Positions 45,808 through 57,503 of a DNA stretch of 64,000 bases are shown here, in pieces (position 1 is the first letter of the stretch; each line of letters starts with the position of its first letter). The position numbers and the translations under genes are program-made. This DNA is from Branchinecta lynchi (taxonomy: Eukaryota > Arthropoda > Branchiopoda > Anostraca > Branchinectidae): assembly GCA_023053575.1 (NCBI GenBank), contig JAKZAP010000013.1:8507523-8571522 (forward strand), in the 5' to 3' direction. Under the pieces are notes generated by a model. That model saw only the letters and a program-made list of their open reading frames with translations, was not told the origin of the DNA and ran no database searches.

Positions 45808-46183
45808 TCCTGTTGGCGTCACTTAACATATCAGACGTGCATAGGAAAACTTCTCATGGTTCGTCAAAGACGAAGCCACGCCCCTCACTTACCAAAGCCC
45901 ATCTAAGAGGCGAACGAGTGTTTTCTGCTGATAGTAGAGAAAAGGCTCTTATGCCATATTGCTTGAGCTTGCTGGTTGTTTTAAAAAGTTCAAAGAGCCC
46001 TGATTAAATAAAAAAAAGATCGGCGTCTCCTGGCATTTGTACTTGGAGATAATCAAAATTCGAACCGTTGGGGGTGCACAGCGTTCGGGTTGAAGTTCTT
46101 ATATTCTCTTGCTGGAGTGGTCAAACTGAATTCATCTAGCATAAGAAGAACCGTTTTTCTAAAGCGCTTACATTTTGTTTTAG

Positions 46184-46328
46184 AGTATTGGAGTTCGAGA
46201 TAAAGAAGGAAGAACTTTTACCTGTTGCCCCGACTTCGGGGGACGTTGACATGTCCTCGGATGAAGAAGAAGACAATCTTGACGCCTTGCTGGACTGGCG
46301 GCTGAAAGCTACGAAGTTGAAGAGATAG
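46184..46328 (+). CDS. ZNF830: ZNF830 homologue, last coding exon
   Basis: The acceptor is TACATTTTGTTTTAG (AG at 46182-46183). The first base completes the AG-phase codon left by the exon ending at 24806 (phase 2), giving R then VLEFEIKKEELL. The exon continues MSSDEEEDNLDALLDWRLK and stops TAG at 46326-46328. Family members end in an acidic SDDE stretch followed by a DWR motif, exactly as here. The joined coiled coil aligns without a gap to the known protein. An intron of 21.4 kb precedes it. No canonical AATAAA was found close downstream, so the 3' UTR end is unknown. Confidence 0.9.
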
Positions 46329-46792
46329 TCGGTGAACACAGCTTTTTCTAATTTGTAAATATGTACAGGTGATTTATAATGAATTTGGTTTTTCGAACCT
46401 ATGTTATAATTTGTCCTTGAAAATACTCCAGTATCAGGTGCATCCGCCTTCCCTAAACGTTGGGAGTGTTAATAGTGAAGCTAAAACGAAGCACGGTAGA
46501 TATGGATTTGGAAGACCGTGAACCCCCAAGTGCAGTGTTTCCACTTCGAGGGATCTCCAGGCCTTCCTCGATTTTTTTTTCTAAAGAGGGATAGGGGATT
46601 TTTCGCGGATGATTGAGATATTCAAGGATTTTCAATATTAAAATGGAGATTTATGCAATTTTTTAATCTCAGGGAAAATTCCATAACTTCACAGTAAATA
46701 TGTGGACACTTATGTAGGGCGTTTCGTTCGCTTGTCTCCTCACTCTCTTATATTTCGCCTATCTGGCAAACGTGTCGAAGTTTTCTTCTGTT

Positions 46793-47312
46793 GTTGGGAT
46801 CCCAAAACGTCAGTGGAGGGATACCTGTGACATCGCAAAAGTTATCAGTCTGTCCGTCCGTCTGTGAGCACGATAACTCTAAAAAGGAATGAGATATTTT
46901 GATGAAACTTGGTGTGAGGATTCTTTGGGTCAAGGGAAAGATCGAGTTCTTAGATGGTGTCTGTAGGGCTAGGGGGAATTAGGTACATTTAGGGTTAGGG
47001 GACGGGGTTGAAAAATATTTATTAAAAGCTGATGAGATAGTCAGGACTCGGGAGAGTAGGGTGACACGCTGAATCTGAATATGAAAATTATTTTCTCGCC
47101 GGACAGTTTACCGGCAAAACCCGGAAAATTTGTAAAAAGTAAAAATTGAATTTGAAGTTGATTAGATGTTCGATTCAGCGGTAAGAGGACATGCTGAATC
47201 CGAATAGGAAAATTATTTTTTGCCAGACGAGTAGTTCGCCCGGAATCCGGAAGTTTAACATGAAATTTTAAAAGCCAATGATATAGTCAATATAGAGGGA
47301 AGAGACATGCTG
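46793..47312 (+). mobile_element. Dispersed family A, copy 8, 3'-truncated
   Basis: It starts GGGATCCCAAAACGTCAG, has TCTGTCCGTCCGTCTG, the line ending GATGAAACTTGGTGTGAGG and about two core units. It stops at GGGAAGAGACATGCTG without the 3' end. Confidence 0.8.
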
Positions 47313-47687
47313 TTGCAACTTTCCAACATACTAAAGATAAACAAAAAGTGTATGCGATCAGTTTTGTTATCTTCAAAGTCCCAACTGGCGTTTACTGGTA
47401 AAAAAAAAACAGAATGCATCCGACGACCGTCTGGTGAACAATTTAATAAAATTTGTAGACCAAATTTTCGAAAAAAACGCAGCTGGCTATGCCATCTTTA
47501 TCCATACAGCCGAAAGCTCTGCGCGTCGGACGATAGCCAGAGGGAGTCACATTTCTTGTACGTAATCTTGTGGGTTTAGTCACGGAAGTCTGTGAAGTTT
47601 GTCGTGTCGAAGGTGTTGAGATGTGCTATTCAAACTTCGCATGAGGATTCACTGGTACAGGCCATGTTGTAGATGGGTCCTTTAGAT

Positions 47688-49820
47688 CAGTGGTTCCCAA
47701 CGCGTACCAAGGGGTACGCGAGACCCTTGAAAGGGGTAGGACAAGGAACCAAAATTGATTTACTCGGTAGCTTTAAAATCTCGTCTCACTCATTTTTGAT
47801 TGCCGAAAGCCTGATATTACCAGCAGAGGCATCACCAGGCAAAATGTATCTTAAGGGGCAAGATATTTTTACTGGCCGACAGGTCATTTATACTGACTGT
47901 TTTCTTATGGCACTTGCCCTTCGGCCAAGTGCCATATAGCGATCGCAATTTGTGTCCGTCCGTCGGTCTGTCCAGGTTTTGCTAGTTCGGGCACTTCCAC
48001 ATAAGCTAGGACGATAAAACTTGGCAGGCATATCAGGGACCACAAATGATTAAGTTGGAAATAGTGACTTCCCCCATCCGAGCACCGTGGGGGGAGTGGA
48101 GGGAGGGGGAATCCGGAATCTTGAGGTATTTATAACTTTTGAACGGGTGATCGGATCTCGATGAAACTTGATATTTGGAAAGACCTCATGCCTCATACAA
48201 CCCACTTAAAATCCGGACCGGATCCAGTGACTTTTTTTTTTTTGGGGGGGGGGCTGGAGGGGGTACCCGAAATCTTGGGAAACGCTATGAGTGGAGGGAT
48301 CGAGATGAAACTTGGTGGGAAGACACCTAGCAAACACTAGATACATCATTGACATAACCGAGCCGATTCGGGCACTGTGGGGGGAGTGGAGGGAGGGGGA
48401 ATCCGGAATATTGAGGTATTTATAACTTTTGAACGGGTGATCGGATCTCGATGGAACTTGATATTTGGAAAGACCTCATGCCTGAGACGACCCACTTAAA
48501 ATCCGGACCGGATCCGGTGACTTTTGGGGGGAGTTGGAGGGGGCAACCGGAAATCTTGGGAAACGCTATGAGTGGAGGGATCGAGATGAAATTTGGGGGG
48601 AAGACACCTAGCAAACAACAGATACATCATTGACATAACCGAGCCGATTCGGGCACTGTGGGGGAGTGGAGGGACGGGGAATCCGGAATCTTGATGTATT
48701 TATAACTTTTGAACGGGTGATCGGATCTCGATGGAACTTGATATTTGGAAAGACCTCATGCCTCAGACGACCCACTTAAAATCCGGACCGGATCCGGTGA
48801 CTTTTGGGGGGAACTGGATGGGGCAACCGGAAATCTTGGTAAACCCTATGAGTGGAGGGATCGTGATAAAACTTGGTGGGAAGACACCTAGCAAACACTA
48901 GATACATCATTGACATGACCGAGCCGATTCGGTCACTGTGGGGGGAGTGGAGGAGGGGGAATCCGGAATCTTGAAGTATTTATAACTTTCGAACGGGTGA
49001 CCGGATCTCGATGAAACTTGATATTTGGAAAGACCTCATGCCTCAGACGACCCACTTAAAATCCGGACCGGATCTGGTGACTTTTGGGGGGAGCTGGAGG
49101 GGGCAACCGGAAATGTTGGAAAACACTATGAGTGGAGGGATCGAGATGAAACTTGGTGGGAAGAGACCTAGCAAACACTAGATACATCATTGGCATAACC
49201 GAGCCGTGCCTACTCGTAACAAGTGCCATATAAGCTCGTAGCTCTTGTTCTTTTTTAAGTAACTGCTTTTACGAAAAGACGTAACGCTTCGCGCCGACTT
49301 TTTTCTTTTTAATCGTCTGGCCGACCTTTTTTGGGAGATGGATGTTGTCAACCCGTGTGTGACGCCTCTCATTACAAGCCCTAGTGAAAGTCAGTGAAAT
49401 AATGTTGATTCAAAAACAGCTAGCCTACTGCCGTAAAATCTGTTCCTGTGTCAAAGAATATTGTTTCAAGAAGAATCGAAGACATTGCAAGTGATATGGT
49501 CATTCAGGTTACGAATTAAGCTAAAGAAAAAGTTTGCGATGCAGCTTGATGAAAGCACGGAGAACGTCAAAACCAAACCCAGAAACAGGCTGACGGAAAA
49601 AAATATGCTGCTAATGACGTCAGCCGAGATTTGAAAAAAATAATATTACAAAGCAGCCTCTAGTGATTGCCTCATTGGTTTTGTATATATATTTTACACG
49701 TGTGTGCCTTATCATTTACGATAATATCAATCGTCTTTTTCACGTTCTGAAAAAGGGGGTACGCAATGTTTTCGAACCCTGATTAGGGTACGCGGTACGA
49801 AAAAGGTTGGGAACCACTGC
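47688..49820 (+). mobile_element. hAT transposon relic with TIRs and exact 8-bp target duplication
   Basis: It starts CAGTGGTTCCCAACGCG and ends AAAAGGTTGGGAACCACTG. CTTTAGAT lies on both sides (47680-47687 and 49821-49828). Near the right end, fragments of transposase read VSRRIEDIASDMVIQV, then in a shifted frame KKKFAMQLDESTEN (49400-49600). LDEST is the region of the first catalytic aspartate in hAT transposases of the ZBED/SCAND3-like group. Most of the gene is gone, and a family E element occupies 47899-49249. Confidence 0.92.
47899..49249 (+). mobile_element. Family E element, copy 1, nested in the hAT relic
   Basis: The start has a hairpin ATGGCACTTGCCC/TTCGGCCAAGTGCCAT, then GTCCGTCCGTCGGTCTGTCC and GATAAAACTTGGCAGGC. 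A tandem core of four units follows (word TATAACTTTTGAACGGGTGA at 48131, 48421, 48701 and 48981; period 280-290 bp). The end is AAGTGCCATATAAGCTCG then TAGCTCTTGTT. AAGTGCCATATA occurs at both ends. The layout mirrors family A. Non-coding. Confidence 0.85.
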
Positions 49821-50466
49821 TTTAGATATTTAGAGGCAGATGAAGGGGTTTCAAATTAAGGGTAAAAAAAAGGTGTGTTTTGTAAACTAATAAGATAGTC
49901 GTATAAATGAAAAGGAGGCCCGCTGAATCCATATCTGAACTTAGTCTTCTTGCCGGATAAATTACTCACCCGGAATTGGGCCGAAACTGGAAATTTAGTT
50001 GAAGCTCAAAGTTGTTTCTGAACTCGATTAGAGGCTCGGTATCGGGGTAAGTAGACATGCTGGATTGAATGCACTTAGGTTCCTTGGCAGATAAGCTGGC
50101 AAAATTTGCCAAAACCCGGAAATTTGAATTGAAAGGTTCCCCTCTCAATGTCACTAGCGCCTTTGCTCTGCATGCAGTTCGCCGGGAATGCTGCTAAATT
50201 ACGATGAATTTTGTCAAAGTAAATAGCATGAGATATTGGAGTAAACATTCTTGTAGAATTTTCTCATCTGATTAGTTGTTTTGCCGTAAGTTGACAAACA
50301 ATTGAAATCGGTAACATTATTCTGTATACATATTCAAGCGGTGGGTTATGGATAAATAGCAAAATGTTAAAGGGTCTGGCGAAGATGTACAAGATTCAAT
50401 TGTCTGGATCAAGAAGTCTAATAAATGATACATTTTTGGGATCCCATTGAAACCTTAGGTCTTGTT

Positions 50467-50938
50467 TCTTGCTATCGATATTTTGAGCTTGCCCGAGTTA
50501 CATAAAGGCATTTAAAAGTGAATTTCGCCCGTAAACCACCTGATTCTGATTGTTTAGTTACGAAGAGACGTTCTTGTCGTACGTTACGGGCCAACCGTAT
50601 GTTAAGAGCTTGTTCGAATGACAGTCATGTGTTTTGATCTTGCTAGTATGACAAATCGTAAATTTCACCCTGTGATCAACAGGTTGAACGAAACAATTTT
50701 GTGCTAAAATCGCTATATTTTAATGGAAAACAGGGTTTTCCATTAAGAAACTTGTTTTTCAGTTTCAAATAAGATTCGCCGTCAGCTTAGGCACACGGAA
50801 TATTTATTAATTACTCTTTGGGGGTAAATATAAAGTAGTTTTCGGAGATACCTTAAAGTAAAGTCATTAATGCTCTTGATTATTCTTTTCATAATGTCCC
50901 TTCCGAAATTATAAGCGCCTTACGCAAATTTCTTGTTT
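50467..50938. other. Intergenic stretch, nothing recognised
   Basis: A short inverted pair AAAACAGGGTTTTCCATT at about 50728-50748 is the only structure noticed. No gene. Confidence 0.4.
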
Positions 50939-51745
50939 TTAGTAGAGTGTTCCTTGGAACAGTCCACTATTGCGAGCGCTGTAGCAGCTTTCGATTTCCG
51001 GTTTTCGGTTTTCACCGTATTTTGTGAAGCTCATAACCCGTGAACCAGTGCAAGTATCAAGTTCAAACTTGGTACACTTGTGGGTATTGGGGTCTAGTTG
51101 TGCCTTTTGGGGTACCACCCCATCCCGGTTCAGGGGCAAATGGGCCCAGATTGCCCAGTGAATAATGTTCTTAACTTGACCAGAACTAGACATAGGACGA
51201 CGTAATTTCTTGGACGTGTAGATCCTAGGGCTGGGGAATTTCTTTTAAAGTTGCACCTCTCCCAGACAATGGGTAACTGTGCCCAGATTGCCCAGGAGTA
51301 AAGGTCGTTACCCTTGCCAGGAATCAATAGGTATCAAGTTGAAACTTGGTAGGTGAGCATTGGGGTCTCTTTTCACTTTTTGTGGGTCCCAAACCCCACC
51401 CCCACTTGGTTCAGGAGCAATTGGGCCCAGATTACCCATTTTTTAATGTTTTTTAAACCTGGTATTAACTGGAGATAAGGCGATGAAATTCTTTTGTGCT
51501 TTTGGATCATAGGGGTTGGGGAGAGTCGAACCACCCCCACCCTCCCCGTTCATGGGCAAGTGGAACCAAACTGCCCATGAAAAAAGCTTTTGACCTCTGA
51601 CTGGAATCAAAGTCTTAGCTGCTATACTCGAGGAAAAAAAGGTGTAAATACGCATTTTGATAGGTCCCGACCCCCCCCCCCCCTCCCGTTCATGGGCAGC
51701 TGGGCCCAGATTTCCATGAGTTAAGTTCGTCTATGACAGGTCTCA
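50939..51745 (+). repeat. Family F degenerate tandem repeat (about 150-bp units)
   Basis: Five or so units carry GTTCATGGGCA-TGGGCCC then AGATTGCCCA-type words (about 51130, 51275, 51410, 51550 and 51690). C-rich blocks lie before them, and lines such as GTATCAAGTTGAAACTTGGT. Open frames on the - strand here repeat the same peptide pattern and are by-products of the repeat. Confidence 0.75.
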
Positions 51746-53722
51746 ATTCCAACTCTTGTATATTTGGGGAGATATATCTATGGATGAGGAACTGGTGTAA
51801 CAGCAACAAATAAGACGACGCGACGTACTTTAATTTTTAATGAACAGTTGGAAACTTGATTGTTTTGTCATATGATCAATGATATGCCGTTCTTAATGAA
51901 TTTTGACAAAGGGGGCATTAGGCCGCTACGATTTGGTTTATTGCACTTGTTATTACCTTGCTAATGGAAAAGAGGTTTAAAGGGTGGGGCTGGCGGGCAG
52001 ACCTGTCAGTGTTCGAACTAATGTTATTCGTGCAAGATCTTCAGCATTTCTTTGAATTTATACTGGCGGTTTCTTTACATTTAAAGCTTTTAAAGTGGGA
52101 TGATTACAAACTAGGTTATTTCAATACTTGTTTGGTTATTGGGGATGAGAAATGTTTAGTTCTAAAGCTGTCTGTATATCAAATGTTATAAACATTTTAC
52201 TTTTACACTCCACGTCTGAGCGCTTGCGCACTTGTTTCCCTATGACTTTTTAGCGCTTTTTCGGCCGAGCCGAGTTCTGTCTGTCACTCAACTCTTTCAA
52301 ACATAAGGACATGAGAAGCTTTAAAGTTTAACTGGAAAGCCAACTTAATTTTATACGTTTGATTCGAATACACTGAATAATTTTGACTCGGATAAGGGAT
52401 TTTTGTTTTTAACGTCGCGTAGTCTAGTAGTGACGTTTGTCGCGGAAAATTTCGCGGAAAAAGTCGCGGAAAATTTGAATGTTTGCAAAAGCCTGTGTTT
52501 CAATGGCTAACAAAGCGAAGATTTTGAAATATTCGATTTCAGATTGCAGAATCACATCCGACGATAGCCCTCTGTTCCGTGCTACACCGAATAGGTTTCC
52601 TTTGTGGAGGACACAGTCAACAGAGAATCTGGCCAGCATTCCACCAAGTTGATTAGCAAGTTCGAGTTTTCAACTGGTCATGTTCTTCTTTAATGGCGAA
52701 TGCCAAGTTCTTCCTGGTCACTTTCGTTTCCCATGTTACTTTCAAGCTTGAAGAATGTAAATCTGCCATGACTTGTTATTACGGCAATTGGCTGTCGCTG
52801 TAGTTGCTAAACGTTTCAAACATAGAGCTACGTCCGTATAGAGGTACAACAGTTACGGAAGAGAAATTACGTCAGCTAAAGTTCAAGAATCGTGGATAAC
52901 AAACTAACGAAGTAACGCGTTTTTGTCGGTTCTTCTAGCCTAATTAAGTAAAAAGATGATGGTTAGTCAGACTGTCGTATCTTAGCCCTATTCTGTTAAC
53001 CTTTAAGTATTATTTTTCACTTTGGAAGACATGGTAGACCATTAGGTCTATTTTCTGTCTTGGACTTCTTTTGTTTTCCTAGTTTTCCCATCTTTTTACG
53101 ACGTCGTGTTCAGTTTTTAAATATTTTGCGTCCAGCCACTTCGTCTGAGAGCCGCAAGGCTGGATAGAGTTGACAAGCGCTGACTTCGCGCTGATATCAT
53201 GTGGAAAGTAATGGTACTGTCGGAAGATCACATTTCTGAGCCATTTCATCGTGAAAAGATCATTTCTGGCAAGATTTGTGCTTTAAGGGCACAAAATAGC
53301 TGGAAGGTCGTGTGCCCCTCCGAGATCTAGCGGAGGTAATTTTCCCTTGCCCCCCCCCCCCAATTGATGCATCTGGGTACAAATCATAAGTTTGCCATAA
53401 CCTATCGTAAAATCGTGGGTTTGTTTTAAACGGGACGTAGGCTCCTTTGCACAGGATAAAGTAGCATTCGAAAATTAAGTTCTTTATTGAAAAATTAATG
53501 TAAATATAGCTTGAAGCAAGTACAAGCACTTGAATTAGAAAACGAGGCATAGAGTGTCAGGAGATTGTGAGGTTACAATAAAACTTGACGAGTGCGAAAA
53601 TTACTATTTACATTCTCTTGATGGCCTTGATCCACTCTTCCCCTAGTCAATCAAGGCCATCGTTTTTGCTCAAATGTGTAATTAAGCTTAAATAGCACTT
53701 AAACTAGAAAATTCTAATCAAT
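51746..53722. other. Intergenic stretch, few landmarks
   Basis: TCGCGGAAAATT words repeat three times at 52438-52478. A hairpin GATGGCCTTGATCCACTC / TGACTAGGG...CAAGGCCATC lies at 53620-53661. A C-run lies at 53349-53361. A + strand AATAAA lies at about 53576. No gene is supported before 53723. Confidence 0.4.
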
Positions 53723-53835
53723 CTACACGTCAGTTGCGTGCATTTCTTTGGAGTCTGTGGCATGGGAGGTTGAGGCTGCGCCGTTGGCCCGCGCAGGAAT
53801 ATCCTCGGGACTAAGTGAGTTTAAGTTTCTCGGAC
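53723..53835 (-). CDS. Candidate terminal exon of an unknown - strand gene
   Basis: On the - strand an acceptor TTCTCTTACAG precedes 113 bp with one open frame. It encodes 36 residues beginning PRNLNSLSPEDIPARANGAA and ending KEMHATDV before TAG (53723-53725). Composition is hydrophilic, like a C-terminal tail. The evidence is only the splice site and the open frame. No family was recognised and no partner exon was found. Confidence 0.3.
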
Positions 53836-54956
53836 CTGTAAGAGAATCATAATCAGAGTCCTGGAACAGCAGTTCAAATAATAATAATTATTCGTTCATA
53901 ACCCACCGCACATGAAAAATGTGAACATGAATTGTTAACACTGCTTACTCTATACTACTACACAGTTCTGGGCTGGATGTCGTAACACTTGGGGCAGGTG
54001 GAACTTGTCGCAAAAAAAAAGCAAAACACCGTAAACGCGGCAATACAAGTGGCTCCACCTGCTAGGCGCTTGTATTCACTTACAAAATTTCCTTGTGTGA
54101 ATCGCCCTTAAGACGACCGCTTTCGCCATACTATTTTACTGTCGGCTGTGTGATTGGCTACAATCCACACTTGCTGGAGTCCACAATTCTCGTCGTCAAA
54201 CAAAACTCATGCGTGTGTAACGGATGACCATAACACTAGCATGTCGCAAGTCACTGCAAGTCGTAACTTCCTCGGCATACGTCACCATGAGTAAGGTGAC
54301 GAGTGCGGAACTATGGTCTCGCACATTTAGCAAGATTGCTAAACATTAACAAGATTGCTAAATAATAACAAGATTGCCAATATTTCGACAATGAAGGTAA
54401 GCACAACTGGGATCAAGGAAAGTAATATACCGGGAAATAAACCGGGAGTTGGGACTCAGTTTTGAGTTTTAGTTTTATGTCTGTCTGAGTGTTGTGACTT
54501 CGTCGTTAGTCTTCGTCTGCAGTATTCAGTATCCGTGCAGTTTGAGTCTCAGATTTAAAGTACAGCTTAGAGTGGTATCGATGTACGTAAAGGATTGTTA
54601 TCAGCATCTTGGAGTTGAAGTAATATCGTTTAAGGTAAGATTCTTTAATACATTCAACGTATGGAGTATATACCTCTACCACCGAAGGAGTAGTTACCTG
54701 TTCGACACTCAAAATTTCTCTCTCTACCTCTACATTTACAGCATCTCTCTCGACCTCTACATTTACAGCTTCAAACCTTATATTTACAGCAGATCTAACG
54801 GTGTCAAGGGCTGCATCTATATAATATCATAAAGTATCACAACCAGGAACTACTCTTCACGGATCTTATTTTAGTTTAATCTTGTTTTAATCAAATAAAG
54901 GGCGAGGGACAAAGCCGATTAATCTTCTTTTTTGTTATTGTACGGCATCTATAAAT
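53836..54956. other. Intergenic stretch with short tandem words
   Basis: AACAAGATTGC words repeat at about 54328-54378. CTCTACATTTACAGC repeats with a 28-bp period at about 54728-54772, with a third weaker unit. The open frame 54494-54832 crosses these repeats and is not called a gene. Confidence 0.4.
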
Positions 54957-56149
54957 GACAATACCAAAGGTGTCGATGGGATCCCAAAAATCTAATATTT
55001 TATCCAGACAATTGGGTCTTCTCTTCGCCAGGCTAATGATCAGAGAAAACCAAGTTCAGATATCCCGATGAAAAATCTGTTTCCTGCGTAGTAGTATGGT
55101 AGTAGTACGAAAATGTTGCATGTAATACTATTTAATAGCAAATAATACTATCATTTGATGTGCCTCAGACTGGTCCAATCGTATGTAGTAGTATCCAGTA
55201 GCATCCTATTTTGCCATAGTAGCATCCAGTCTTGCTGATAGTAATATATAGTAGTATGCAGTAACACGGTAGCCTTGAAGTAGAAGCATGTAGTAGCATC
55301 GTTAGTACTGGATGCAACTTTTTCGTACTACTTCATAGTATTATTTGGAGATCAATTTTTCATCGGGATACCTCTATAAGCCATATCTATTTTGACGATC
55401 CTGACCGATCCTGCCGAATTTCCGGTTTCGGCCGAATTCCGAGCGAACTACTAGTCCAAGAAAAAAAAAATTCAGAAATGAAATTCAGCCTATCTCCTTA
55501 TCCCTAGAAAGAACTTCTAATCAACTTCTAATAAGACTTTGACTGAAAAAATAAATTCCGGTTACAACCGGATTCCGGACGAATTGTATGTACGGGTAAA
55601 AAATTATTGTCATATACAGACTCGGCGTCTTTTGTTACCCCTAAATGTGTCATCTAATCAACTTCAAATAAAACTTTTTCTTTTAACAAATTTTCGGGTT
55701 TTGGCCGGATTCCGGGCGAACTAGTTGTCCGGGTAGAGAATTCTTTTCAGATAAGTGTTCAGCATGTCTTCTTACCCCGAAATCGAACATTTAATCAACT
55801 TCAAATGAAACTTTTACTTTTAACCAACTTTCCAGGATTCCAGATGAGCTGCATGTCCGACGAGAAAATGGTTTTCACCCTCGTGTTAAGCATGTCTTCT
55901 TGCCCTAATCGACTATCTCATTAGCTGTTTAAAAATATTTCATTTGCCCCTTAATTTGAACCCCCTCCTACACTCCTAAATTTAAGGCTACAGAGCCCAT
56001 CTACGAATTTGACCTTACCCTTAACCCAAGGAATCCTCACATCAAGTCTCATCAAAATATCTCATTCCCTTCGAGAATTATCGTGCTAACAGACGGACAA
56101 CTTTTTCGATGTCATAGGTACCCTCCACTTACGTTTTGGGATCCTAAAA
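54957..56149 (-). mobile_element. Dispersed family A, copy 10, split by MITE family G
   Basis: It begins on the + strand with CAATACCAAAGGTGTCGATG then GGATCCC. It ends with ACTTTTTCGATGTCATAGGT, then ACGTTTTGGGATCC. Four to five core units are present. The MITE at 55063-55368 interrupts it, and the sequence on either side rejoins cleanly when compared with copy 5. Confidence 0.85.
55063..55368. mobile_element. MITE family G, copy 2, TA target duplication
   Basis: The ends are TCCCGATGAAAAAT and ATTTTTCATCGGGA, perfect inverted repeats, with TA on both sides (55061-55062 and 55369-55370). The interior is rich in TAGTA words. Size and TA target fit a Tc1/mariner-type MITE. The sister copy is at 25751-26050. 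Confidence 0.88.
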
Positions 56150-57503
56150 AGGTCGAAAAGACTAGACATAGAAAATACAATCACTGCAATCGCCAAATAT
56201 TAATGTAAAATCAAACTGTGGACTCAGCATTCGATACCCAATACCCAAGGCGTTGCTCTCTCTCGATTTTGTTGTACACAAGTGCCCAGTGCCTGAACCG
56301 GTTGCGGCATATTTTAAGAATCAGCGATCTTAGAAGCGTCGAGCCTGCTGCCACTGGTCGTAGAATTCTGCTGTTTGTCATAAATTTTCTTTTCTTCAAC
56401 AAAGCCAGCCAGAATTCTGCAACCGGCTCCTTAACAGTTAAATACAGAAACGAAGCATACAAGTTGAGGCAAATAATTATGAAGATGATAAAGCGAGATT
56501 TCTCGTTAATAGTTGGTGGAAAAGGACCTAGTTTTCAGAATTTCACTGTTTTTTCCGGCCAAAAAGTCACTGATTCCATCAGAAACACAAGTCGAAAGAT
56601 GTATCACCTAATTCATGACCGGTGCCGGAAAAGGGTGTACAACAAGTATCGGGGAGTGGGTAACCCCCTAACATATTGGGCAACAAAACTTAAAACAACG
56701 TATCATTTTGACAAATGAAGACACAAAGCTGTTCTCATAACGAGCAACTGCACAACAGTATTTCTGGAGACATCTGAGCCTCGTTTTTGTTGCATGCTGC
56801 AGGTCCACGGCCGATTCCGGGCTGGTTCTTGCTACATCCGTTTTTGCACTGCAGTGCTTCCGAGGAAGACGGCAGCGCTTCTCGAGAATCACGGACTTGC
56901 TCCCCGACCAAGTCCGTGCTTCCCTGCAAGATGCTGCAGTGCTGCCGCTTCAACCAAGAAGAAAGTGAATCCAAAAACGCATCTTGTGCAAAAGCAAAGA
57001 AGTGCTGCAGCAGCGATGCGGCAGCGCTGTTGCGACAAAAACGAGGCTCTGGAGTACTGATGATTTCGGCAACAACAGGAATGAATTAACAATCCGTGAT
57101 GCGCTTCCCAAGGTCATCAGTACAGTAAAAAAAAAGAAATACAAAAATGTCACAAACCACTCAAACAATTTGCAAAGAGGTTATTCAGGAATGAGGAACA
57201 AAGTGATGGAGTCGCGACATGTAAGCTTCCAATCGGATAAGGCAAATTAGATAATAATTTGTGTCTTGATTGATTCGGCGGCGATTACCTCCTACTTTAC
57301 GAACCCGCTGTGAAAAAAGCTGACACTAACGGTATATCGATGAGTAGCAAAAGTGGACAAATTGTAGAAGTGTAATTTTAAATAAAATACAAATTTAAAT
57401 GTTTAAAAAACATGGATGTGTCGCCTTTGTTTTGCTGAAAAGAATTCAAAGGAATTTTTGGGGACTTCTGAAAGAATCAAGTTGTGGTGTTCTAGTAAGA
57501 ACG
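56150..57503. other. Intergenic stretch with a long open frame of unknown status
   Basis: The + frame 56218-56718 (166 codons) is open but has no recognised domain, and a second frame on the - strand overlaps it. A hairpin CACGGACTTG / CAAGTCCGTG lies at 56891-56919 within a CAGCAG- and GCTGC-rich region (56790-57040). I leave it unassigned. Confidence 0.3.

Larger units (their letters stand above)
47605..50466 (+). mobile_element. Dispersed family A, copy 9, split by a hAT element
   Basis: The left part (47605-47687) has TGTCGAAGGTGTTGAGATGT and CGCATGAGGATTCACTGG. The right part (49829-50466) resumes at ATTTAGAGGCAGATGAAGG and ends GGGATCCCATTGAAACC then TTAGGTCTTGTT. The 5' block up to the GTCCGTC run is missing. 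The hAT element at 47688-49820 lies between, with its 8-bp duplication. Confidence 0.75.

Noticed and set aside
50939..51655. Similar peptides in several - strand frames suggesting a repeat protein
   Set aside because: The frames follow the degenerate tandem repeat, and stops and C-runs interrupt every unit.
56218..56718. A 166-codon + strand frame
   Set aside because: No domain, start context or splice support, and a - strand frame overlaps it. Left as unassigned sequence.
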